From: Sedimentisphaerales bacterium
GTDB taxonomy: Bacteria; Planctomycetota; Phycisphaerae; Sedimentisphaerales; Anaerobacaceae
Direction: 5' to 3'
Assembly: GCA_016933985.1 (NCBI GenBank)
Contig: JAFGTU010000034.1
Span: 1-15,792 of the forward strand
Length of the DNA: 15,792 nucleotides
The translations under genes were made by a program, and so were the position numbers. Under the pieces are notes generated by a model, which searched no databases, was not told where the DNA came from, and saw only the letters and a list, made by a program, of their open reading frames with translations. Below are positions 1 to 6,092 of this stretch, piece by piece (the first letter of the stretch is position 1; every line of letters begins with the position of its first letter).

Positions 1-254
1 AACTCGAAATTCAAAACGGGGCGTAACACATTGAAACAAAAAGAGTTATGGAAGTCGTTTTAGAAAAACGTGCATAAAAAACAAGAAGTTGATGGTTTGT
101 AGTACAGATTTGGTCCAAACTCTAAATGCTAAGCAGTATCCCTGCCGAAAGCCCAAGAGGAAGCAAAAATAAGTACGGTGTCCCCAGATTACTTCCTACA
201 ACATCACGATGTGAACCGACAAAAACAATGATCAGGTGCAGCGCCTTGTTATCC
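1..254. other. Non-coding left edge, AT-rich
   Basis: I find no convincing gene here. The stretch is AT-rich and lies downstream of the minus-strand methyltransferase gene. Two items stand out. At about 166-190 is a string containing AAGTACGGTGTCCCC, which from memory resembles a dispersed sequence seen near REP-associated (IS200-like) transposase genes. At 234-254 is an attC-like half site, listed separately. No hairpin followed by a T-run was seen after the methyltransferase stop. The region may be remnant mobile DNA, but this is inference. Confidence 0.4.
234..254 (-). other. Possible integron attC-like half site after the methyltransferase gene
   Basis: Read on the minus strand, the bases directly after the methyltransferase TGA are GGATAACAAGGCGCTGCACC. 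The core TAACAAGGCGCTGCACC is very like the 5' half (R'' and L'' boxes) of many integron gene-cassette attC sites, which typically begin at or just after the cassette ORF's stop codon. The expected matching 3' half (an L' arm complementary to GGCGCTGCACC, ending in a GTTRRRY core) is not visible in the remaining 233 bases, and the first box does not fit RYYYAAC exactly. It may be a decayed or truncated site, or a chance match. Confidence 0.3.
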
Positions 255-851
255 TCAAATTTCATCGAATAATTTGGGTTGATGCAGTTTCCTTTTGTCG
301 CCTATGATCTTTCCCTGCAACGGCCTCAAATCAACAACCGCCCCATAGTCAATGAACACCTCGCGGAATGTATCAATGTCCTTGTTCCAATAGATCATTG
401 CGCATGACATTGGCGCACCCTTACCTTCATCCTTACCCTCAACAAGAAAACGCAGTCTCGTGTCGTACAGAAAGCAGACAGCGGTTGCCCGTCCCCAGAC
501 ATATTCTTTCCAATGGCTGGTGTTAGTTGCGACAGGCACTAAGGCAAGAACCTGCGATCCATAGTTCTTGTGGGCATGGGCACACTTATAAAGCCAGTAT
601 TTTATTGTCGTTCTACGCTCTTTGTCAGAGCCATAAGGTGGATTTACATAGATTGTGGGATAATTCCATGATTCCTTGAGTCCATCTTTTTCTGGTAGCT
701 GGTATTCTGTTTCAGCATGGACTATGGACCATTCATTTGAGCATGGATCCAGAAATATCTTGCCACCAAAGACTTTTCTGACTGCGGTAACATACTTAGG
801 AGGTGTACACCAGTTGACGCTCTGCGAATTAACTGTCCTTCCAGCCGTCAT
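255..851 (-). CDS. Phage-type Dam DNA N6-adenine methyltransferase
   Basis: A 198-residue protein that likely transfers a methyl group from S-adenosylmethionine to adenine N6. The N-terminus (W14, TPP at 16-18, then FLDPCSNE at 33-40) matches the SAM-binding start of the phage-type Dam family (PF05869), and NPPYG at 70-74 is the catalytic (D/N)PPY motif of adenine-N6 enzymes. Length is normal for the family. The ATG lies inside the stop region of the upstream endonuclease gene (ATGA overlap), so the two are probably translationally coupled. In that setting its role is probably to protect host DNA from the partner nuclease. A phage-derived solitary methyltransferase is the alternative. Target sequence cannot be read from the sequence. 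Confidence 0.85.
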   Translation of the reverse strand: MTAGRTVNSQSVNWCTPPKYVTAVRKVFGGKIFLDPCSNEWSIVHAETEYQLPEKDGLKESWNYPTIYVNPPYGSDKERRTTIKYWLYKCAHAHKNYGSQVLALVPVATNTSHWKEYVWGRATAVCFLYDTRLRFLVEGKDEGKGAPMSCAMIYWNKDIDTFREVFIDYGAVVDLRPLQGKIIGDKRKLHQPKLFDEI

Positions 852-1990
852 GAGCGTATCTCCTGCCAGTCTTTTCGTTTCAAAGCGTCAAGTTCGGCCT
901 TGAGGGCAGCAAGCCGTTTCGCCGCTGGGGCTACGATGTTGAACCATCCTTCGATCACCTTTATGTGCGACTTGAAATAGGATTGGAGAGCGGTGTCAGC
1001 CGCTAAGGAGATTTGAACCTTTGTGAACTGATTGACTCCCTTCTCGCCTGTGTAGCTTGCTATAAATGCGTCTTTGGCCGCCGCCAGTTTCTTTGCGGGA
1101 TGAAACAACAACTCGTCAATGAACTGAGCAATGCCGACATCGGTCAAGAAAAGGAGCCAGTCGTAGGATTGAGCGAGAACCTTCAGTTCCTTGTTGTGAT
1201 TCTCGGATGTGAACCAATTGCCGTGGTTGCTGACGACTCCGACGGTCAGAATGAACCGGGAAAGAAGTTCTGGATCGTCAGAAGCGATGATTTCGGACAT
1301 CAACTTGTAGTAATCGCCACATCGAAACGAGCCGTCACGCTTCTGAATTAGGCCGCCCATACTCCCATCGGTCAGCCTTATTTTTTGCAACGCTGACACT
1401 GTTCGAGCGACATAGGCTCCTTGCTTGGCCTTTTCGATGGTCTGCGGTCCTTTCCGCGTTCCTTCTTCCACCCCGACCCGCTTACATTCGAAAATAGCGA
1501 ATGGGCGACGTTGAAGGGACACAACAGAATATCTTCCTGTGTCCTTTCCCAGTTGGTGAAGGTACGCGTTTATGAAGGTCTCGCCAAGGTCACAGACTGT
1601 GCATGAGTTCCGCAGAATCAAGCGACTGCTCAACAAGGCGTGCGACTTGATCGAGTCCGCAGGAATTCCAAGCTCGGCAATCCGTTGATTCCTGGCAATC
1701 TTACTTGCTGTGATGGGAAGTGCATCCCGGTTGAACTCCGCTGTCATCAGATGGGTTGACGGATGAAGGCTGTATTCAACATTGTGGGTAATATCATCGT
1801 TGCCGAATTCCGGTAGCGGTCTCTCTATCGCAATGTTTCTTTCAAGCCCCCATGATTTTAGGGCGTAGAACGTGATGATCTCGACAAGGGTGCCGAGCGC
1901 ACGCCCGGCAGCCTTCTTAGAATCTTTGGCGTAGTGGAACACCTCCTCAGTGAGAACCTTCTGGAGTTGGTCAACTGATGGGTATGACAT
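848..1990 (-). CDS. Putative type II restriction endonuclease (PD-(D/E)XK-like)
   Basis: A 380-residue soluble protein with no signal peptide or membrane segment. I do not recognise a named enzyme. A hydrophobic strand leading into E168-C-K170 (context FAIFECKR) looks like the E-x-K half of a PD-(D/E)XK nuclease core. The upstream acidic residue could be D134 in VCDLGETF or D149, but this is uncertain. The segment after it (KGPQTIEKAKQGAYVA, 180-195) is polar and looks conserved in character. The strongest argument is position: it overlaps a DNA adenine methyltransferase by 4 bases in one transcript. The ATG at 1988-1990 is preceded by AAGGA about 9 bases upstream. Here the nuclease gene comes first and the methyltransferase second. 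The C-terminus (about 355-375) is Ala/Leu/Lys-rich and probably helical. Confidence 0.6.
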   Translation of the reverse strand: MSYPSVDQLQKVLTEEVFHYAKDSKKAAGRALGTLVEIITFYALKSWGLERNIAIERPLPEFGNDDITHNVEYSLHPSTHLMTAEFNRDALPITASKIARNQRIAELGIPADSIKSHALLSSRLILRNSCTVCDLGETFINAYLHQLGKDTGRYSVVSLQRRPFAIFECKRVGVEEGTRKGPQTIEKAKQGAYVARTVSALQKIRLTDGSMGGLIQKRDGSFRCGDYYKLMSEIIASDDPELLSRFILTVGVVSNHGNWFTSENHNKELKVLAQSYDWLLFLTDVGIAQFIDELLFHPAKKLAAAKDAFIASYTGEKGVNQFTKVQISLAADTALQSYFKSHIKVIEGWFNIVAPAAKRLAALKAELDALKRKDWQEIRS

Positions 1991-2041
1991 CGTTCATTTT
2001 CCTTTTCTGGGCTTTCTTTATTTCATGGCTAACAATAATCA

Positions 2042-2080
2042 GATTGATCCATAGTAATAATCAATCATCCTTAATCAATC
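2042..2080 (-). promoter_or_regulatory. Candidate promoter/operator of the restriction-modification pair
   Basis: An AT-rich stretch 52-90 bases upstream of the endonuclease ATG. On the minus strand it carries TTGATT (2078-2073), a 16-base spacer and TACTAT (2056-2051), a weak sigma-70-like pair (4 of 6 in each box). The word GATTGAT occurs three times, twice in the same direction (2080-2074 and 2066-2060, 14 bases apart) and once inverted (2048-2042), so it overlaps both boxes and could be an operator. No controller-protein gene is visible in the window. Confidence 0.3.
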
Positions 2081-2269
2081 CCAAAGGTCCGGGGTTGCGG
2101 AATCAATTGTTTCGCCATTCAAGTTTGTCAAATCCATTGCCGTTGTGTAATTGTACGGTTGCGGTCGGGATATTCAAGATTTGTTTGGTGAAGAAAGTTG
2201 AGCCGCATGGGCTGAAGCTGATCCTACGGCGGTGATTCGAGACAGGCGATGCATCGGGATTTTTGCTTT

Positions 2270-2349
2270 GGTGCGAGTTGGATAATTCGGGGCGAGGGCG
2301 TCGGCGGCGTCGCCGTGCCGGCGACGGCTAAACGGGGGGGCGATTTTGG
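2270..2349 (+). repeat. Dispersed repeat, left copy
   Basis: Shares three ordered blocks with 8102-8164: a 21-base block starting GGTGCGAGTTGG (2270-2290; 17 of 21 identical), GCCGTGCCG (2312-2320), and GGGGCGATTTT (2337-2347). Spacing between blocks differs between the copies. It lies beyond the 3' end of the minus-strand propeller gene. Confidence 0.45.
2308..2326. repeat. Perfect 8-bp hairpin inside the left repeat copy
   Basis: Arms CGTCGCCG (2308-2315) and CGGCGACG (2319-2326) are perfectly complementary around the 3-base loop TGC. It lies within the repeat copy at 2270-2349. It has no adjacent T-run in either direction, so a terminator role is not evident. The REP-like shape (GC-rich, tiny loop) recalls the hairpins between moxR and the DUF58 gene. 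Confidence 0.6.
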
Positions 2350-2352
2350 TGA

Positions 2353-2374
2353 CCCCCATCACGTGGGATGGGGG
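2353..2374 (-). terminator. Stem-loop after the propeller gene, possible terminator without U-tract
   Basis: Arms CCCCCATC (2353-2360) and GATGGGGG (2367-2374) are perfect inverted repeats around a 6-base loop. On the minus strand the stem begins about 13 bases after the propeller gene's TGA. The bases following it on that strand are TCACCAAAATCG, so there is no U-tract and a canonical intrinsic terminator is not shown. It could protect the 3' end or work with Rho. Confidence 0.4.
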
Positions 2375-2387
2375 CTAAATGTGGGAA

Positions 2388-4976
2388 TCAGTTTTGTTTT
2401 TCTTTCCAGGGGATTGTAAATCGCTCGGCTTCTGAGCCGCAGAGGAGCGCTGCCTGGAGTCCGCCTCCGTTGGTTGTGTAAAAAACTCTGCCATTCGAGA
2501 CGAAGCCTCCTACGCACTGCAATACGTCGATTGAGGGTCCGGCGTAGATGAGGCGGCCGGCTTTGGAGAATTCGTGGATGTTCAAGTTTGCGGCGAAGAG
2601 GTAAGGCTCGGAGAGTGTGAAGCGCGTGCAGCGGTAGTCTTTGGTCAGGTCGGCGAGGGCCTTGCCGGTGCTTTTTTCTATCAGGTACCCCTGCTTGTAC
2701 TGGGCGTGGGTGAAGAGGTACTCGCTGCCGATAGTTATTACGTGAATTGCGCCGAGGACGGGGTCGGATTTCCAGATAAGCGAGCCATCCTTGGCATCGA
2801 GGCACCAGACGCGATTGGTCTTCTCTTCGACGGGATTGTATCCGCCCAGGTAGAGTCGGCCGGCCTGTGCGGAGATTGTGCAGCCTGCGTGAACGGCGTA
2901 TTTCGTTGTGGTCCAGAGGGTGTTCCCTGTTTCGGGGTCCAATGCGGCGGTGATGCCCTGAGGCTCAGCGGAGCCGAAGTAGCAGGAGTAGTAGAGTCTG
3001 CCATCCATGAGGCATAATCCGGCGTCGTCTCCGCCGGAGCCGTATTCGGAGAATTCTTTGGTCCAGACTTCCCGGCCCGTATTTCTGTTCCACGCGCGGA
3101 CGAGGGGCTTATGGTCCTTTGGGAAGCCGAAGGTGCTCTGGTGCTCGAAGAGCCAACTTTCGGGGGTGTATTTGCCTGTGCCGAAGAGGTATATCACGAG
3201 GTCTTTGTATATTACGGGGGGCTGCTGGCGATTCCAGCTTGGCGAGCCGGTGAATGGTGCGTGCCAAAGGAGGTCTCCGGTGGCCGCATCGAGGCAGCGC
3301 AGGGCGCACGATTCGAGGCCGGCCTGGGGGACGTAGAGGCGCTCTTCGTGGTAGAGGGGCGAGGTGTATGAGACGTGGACTGCGGGGAAGTACCGTCGCC
3401 AGAGCAAGCGGCCCGTCTCCTGCTCGACGGCGAAGATTTGTCCTTCGGCGGTGTGCGTGTACATTCTGCCTCCGCCGCAGACTGAGAAGTGCTTGACGGT
3501 GCCCTCGTATCTGCGGATCCAGCTCATTTTGAAGGGCGGTTTGACGCCCTGGTCGCTTGCATTCGTGTTGGAGAAGTTGCCGAAGCTGGTGAACCAGTCG
3601 TATTTCGAGTCGGTCAGGCTGCCGGAGAGCGGGCTTCGGATTTTGGATAGTTCGAGGTCTTCGGGCCTGGGCAAGGCGGGCGATTTGCTCTTTGGGCCGA
3701 GGACGTAGAGATAGCCATCCTCGCAGGCGAAATAGATGCGTCCATCGCATACCGCCGCCGGGGCCGAGATAGGTTTTCCGAAAGGCGTCTTGAACGACCA
3801 TGCCTCGGCATTTCCCGAAAGCGGGACCACATATATTGCGCCGTCGAGTCCGGCGTGGACAACCGCATCCTGCAAGAGTATTGGCGGTGCGATAGATGGG
3901 TATCCGCCCAAGTATTCGGCGGATTTTCCGGAGCGGTGGCGGCAGAGGCCGAAGCCTTCCTGCGGGCGCGTTCGATATACATCTTTTCCCCGGATGCTGA
4001 CGGAGCTGAAGCTTATCAGGTGCGGGCCTTGATAGCTTGTCTCTGTGCCTGGCACGAATTCAGCCTGAATCTCATCGCCTGCACGGCGGAGAATCTCGAC
4101 CCGGCCTTCGTTGTCGCGGCGGGTCCACTGGCGATATACGCGGCCGGATTCTCCCATGCTCAAGGCCAGCGTAGAAGGGCTTTCGCGCGGGCCTCCGAGG
4201 TACTTGGCGCGAAGGACGGCGTTGTCGCCGAGGTCCTCCAGCCAAATCACCAGCCCCCCCGCCGGGACGACGAGCATATTTCCATCGAGGGCAAGATTTC
4301 TCGAACAGCAGAACTGGCTGGGCCAGGCTGCCCGCCCGCGGAACTGTCGCCAGTCGTCGCTCCAGCGATCGCCTTCAAAACCCAAGACTTCTTTTACGAA
4401 ATCCCACGTCCAGCGGACGGTTCCGTTCGGTTCGAGGCAATAGATGCGCGAACCGAGCGTGGCGAAATAGACGCGGCGGCCATTTGCGACCGGGGTGCTG
4501 AATATGGGATCGCCGCAGTGTATCTTCTTTACGAGCGTTCCTTTGGCGGCGTCGAGGACGTAATAGGCCCCGGTCATAGTTCCGAAGTGAAGATAATTGC
4601 CGGCAATTAGAGGGGAGCTGACGTTGTTGCAGTTGGCCCTGCCGCCGGAGGTTTCGTATTTCCACAGGGGGCGCAGGGTTTGGGCGTCAATACAGGCAGC
4701 GGCGCCGGAGCCATCGACGAGGTATATGCGATTGTCGCTTACGACGGGCGAAGTGAAGATCGCATCGGTCATCGGGACGGCACCGAGCAGCTCGAGCGGC
4801 GTTGTCACCCGGCGGTCAGGCACGTTGCCGGAGTGGCGAGAGTCGTACTTATACTGCTGCCAGGTCTCGGCGGCGGATGCGGAGGCCGGCTGCCACAGCA
4901 GGCAAATGAGAAGCAGGCGACATATTATGCGGCGAACCGTTTTGAATTGTGAAATGACCAGAGAATCCGTATTCAC
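2388..4976 (-). CDS. Secreted PQQ-like beta-propeller repeat protein (BamB-like)
   Basis: An 862-residue exported protein. The GTG start is preceded by AAGGAG with 8 intervening bases. Residues 1-36 form a signal peptide (Arg/Lys, hydrophobic 18-28, then ASASAAE). Many blades of the PQQ/BamB type follow, each an aromatic beta-strand with a turn such as AATGDLLW (564-571), NTGREVW (632-638), PETGNTLW (681-688) or DAKDGSLIW (727-735), preceded by 'GRIYF/GRLYL' strands. The layout suggests two propellers (about 40-430 and 465-850) joined by a charged linker. Such proteins bind ligands or partners or, rarely, carry PQQ; no dehydrogenase metal or cofactor residues are obvious, so enzyme activity is not supported. 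The gene lies 21 bases downstream of the nitrilase-family gene on the same strand, so the two are probably co-transcribed. Function is probably periplasmic scaffolding or substrate handling. Confidence 0.85.
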   Translation of the reverse strand: MNTDSLVISQFKTVRRIICRLLLICLLWQPASASAAETWQQYKYDSRHSGNVPDRRVTTPLELLGAVPMTDAIFTSPVVSDNRIYLVDGSGAAACIDAQTLRPLWKYETSGGRANCNNVSSPLIAGNYLHFGTMTGAYYVLDAAKGTLVKKIHCGDPIFSTPVANGRRVYFATLGSRIYCLEPNGTVRWTWDFVKEVLGFEGDRWSDDWRQFRGRAAWPSQFCCSRNLALDGNMLVVPAGGLVIWLEDLGDNAVLRAKYLGGPRESPSTLALSMGESGRVYRQWTRRDNEGRVEILRRAGDEIQAEFVPGTETSYQGPHLISFSSVSIRGKDVYRTRPQEGFGLCRHRSGKSAEYLGGYPSIAPPILLQDAVVHAGLDGAIYVVPLSGNAEAWSFKTPFGKPISAPAAVCDGRIYFACEDGYLYVLGPKSKSPALPRPEDLELSKIRSPLSGSLTDSKYDWFTSFGNFSNTNASDQGVKPPFKMSWIRRYEGTVKHFSVCGGGRMYTHTAEGQIFAVEQETGRLLWRRYFPAVHVSYTSPLYHEERLYVPQAGLESCALRCLDAATGDLLWHAPFTGSPSWNRQQPPVIYKDLVIYLFGTGKYTPESWLFEHQSTFGFPKDHKPLVRAWNRNTGREVWTKEFSEYGSGGDDAGLCLMDGRLYYSCYFGSAEPQGITAALDPETGNTLWTTTKYAVHAGCTISAQAGRLYLGGYNPVEEKTNRVWCLDAKDGSLIWKSDPVLGAIHVITIGSEYLFTHAQYKQGYLIEKSTGKALADLTKDYRCTRFTLSEPYLFAANLNIHEFSKAGRLIYAGPSIDVLQCVGGFVSNGRVFYTTNGGGLQAALLCGSEAERFTIPWKEKQN

Positions 4977-4997
4977 TTTCCGTTCTCCTTAACCTTG

Positions 4998-5876
4998 TCA
5001 TAATTTATAGACATCCGTTCGACGGTCGGGTATGTGGCCACCCTTATTCGCCGGCGCGCGGGAGAGATCGATCTGAGTGACAGTAAAGGCGTTGCTATTA
5101 TCTTCATTGTTGCATACCACCTGCCCTTTCGGGTCGGTGATCAGAGCCTGCCCCGGATGGGTGAAGGCGATGAAGATTCCGTTTTCGTAGGAGCGCGTTC
5201 TCATCATGCAGAGATTCAAGTCGTTGTGAAAGCCGTAAGTCGGGTTGAAGATTACTCTTGCCCCCTGGAGGGTTAGCGTTCTGGATGTTTCAGGCCAACG
5301 ACGGTCGGCGCAAATCATGACGCCAAAGTGGCCGAAATCCGAGTCATAGACGTCAAGATGTTTGCCTGGTGTGTATTTGCGGTCGTGGTTCTGGAGGTGC
5401 AGCTTGTCGTACATTCCGACGAGGGCGCCGCTGCGGTTGTAAATCAAGGCCGTATTGAATACGCCGTCGTCGGCCTTGCGGGCACAGCCGAAAACGACCC
5501 AAGATTTATTTTTGCGTGCCCAGCTTGATACGGCCCCGGCGTATTCGGAATTTTGCGGGTCGATTGCGTACTTGATTATATCCTCTTTGGCCACAGATTC
5601 TTCCGTCGAGACATAGCCATCGAGAAAACCCTCCGGGGTGACGACGACATCGACGTGCCCGCTCTTGGCAACATCTGCGAGAATAGCCATCAGTTTTTCG
5701 TGGTTGGCCTTGATGTTGCCTTTCTCCGGATAGACCTTTATCTGTACGACGCTGATCTTGGATACAGGCGGTTTACTGTGGGTTCTGTCGGTCTTTTCAG
5801 ACTCAGCCGGGACGATACCGGCGCCGATGCCCATCACGCCGGCAGCTTTTAGAAAACTTCGACGGTCGAATTTCAT
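4998..5876 (-). CDS. Tat-exported carbon-nitrogen hydrolase (nitrilase superfamily)
   Basis: A 292-residue hydrolase of the nitrilase/amidase superfamily, which cleaves non-peptide C-N bonds through a Glu-Lys-Cys triad. The expected residues are present: E82 (VVTPEGF), K158 (YDKLHL) and C189 (VMICADRRWPE). The N-terminus reads RRSFLK at 5-10, then a mildly hydrophobic Ala/Gly stretch and VPAE, which is a Tat signal, so folded export is expected. I chose the ATG at 5874-5876 because this places the Tat motif at the start and a GGGGGA Shine-Dalgarno 7 bases upstream; the frame stays open to 6026, but that 50-residue extension looks non-coding. Substrate is unknown. It is the first gene of a probable two-gene operon with the propeller gene and is divergent from the GH172-type gene. 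Confidence 0.88.
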   Translation of the reverse strand: MKFDRRSFLKAAGVMGIGAGIVPAESEKTDRTHSKPPVSKISVVQIKVYPEKGNIKANHEKLMAILADVAKSGHVDVVVTPEGFLDGYVSTEESVAKEDIIKYAIDPQNSEYAGAVSSWARKNKSWVVFGCARKADDGVFNTALIYNRSGALVGMYDKLHLQNHDRKYTPGKHLDVYDSDFGHFGVMICADRRWPETSRTLTLQGARVIFNPTYGFHNDLNLCMMRTRSYENGIFIAFTHPGQALITDPKGQVVCNNEDNSNAFTVTQIDLSRAPANKGGHIPDRRTDVYKL

Positions 5877-6092
5877 AACGAATCCCCCGGATTCACAGGC
5901 TATCAATTTTCGTATAGTATTGTTGCTTATAGTATCGAAAGAAAGGTGAGTTGTAACTGAAAAAAAGTGGTTCGGGCGGCTGCGAACAGTTACAATCGTC
6001 GGCTGTCTTGGGCGTCGAAAGGTCATCGGACACTACGGATTCGATGCCGCCGCACTTTGGAGAACGGTGTTTCGGGCAAAGAGGAAAACAAA
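5877..6092. promoter_or_regulatory. Shared divergent promoter region
   Basis: This 216-bp gap separates the nitrilase-family gene (minus) from the GH172-type gene (plus), so both promoters should lie here. The AT-rich core at 5905-5945 contains the word TATAGTAT twice in direct orientation (5913-5920 and 5928-5935, 15 bases apart). TATAGT is a 5-of-6 match to a -10 box on the plus strand, and TACTATA or TATACG read on the minus strand are also -10-like. No good -35 box is seen at the right distance, so the exact promoters are not assigned. The repeat spacing (about 1.5 helical turns) could suit a regulator. Confidence 0.4.

Larger units (their letters stand above)
1991..2387. other. 397-bp intergenic region between the restriction-modification pair and the propeller gene
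   Basis: No gene is supported here. From left to right it holds the AT-rich leader of the restriction-modification operon, a palindrome CGATGCATCG (2247-2256), a diverged repeat copy (2270-2349), a strong hairpin (2308-2326, arms CGTCGCCG and CGGCGACG, loop TGC), a run of seven G (2334-2340), and a second strong hairpin (2353-2374) beyond the stop of the minus-strand propeller gene. Base composition changes from AT-rich to GC-rich around 2270-2300, which probably marks the edge of the restriction-modification insertion. Confidence 0.6.

Noticed and set aside
1..254. Complete attC site
   Set aside because: Only the 5'-type half is recognisable; no complementary second half with a GTTRRRY core was found, so it is reported only as a possible half site.
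1013..1351. Plus-strand frame of 112 codons in the restriction gene
   Set aside because: Antisense to the 380-residue endonuclease frame, which has a better start and operon context.
3855..4610. Plus-strand 251-codon frame within the propeller gene
   Set aside because: Antisense to a gene with a signal peptide and regular propeller repeats; no domain or ribosome-binding site of its own.
5877..6026. N-terminal 50-residue extension of the nitrilase-family gene
   Set aside because: The Tat motif lies just after the ATG at 5876, which has a Shine-Dalgarno; the extension would bury the signal and runs over promoter-like AT-rich DNA.
5967..6092. 42-residue extension of the GH172-type gene
   Set aside because: The signal peptide begins at the ATG at 6093, which has GAGG at good distance; the extension is Arg-rich and non-family.
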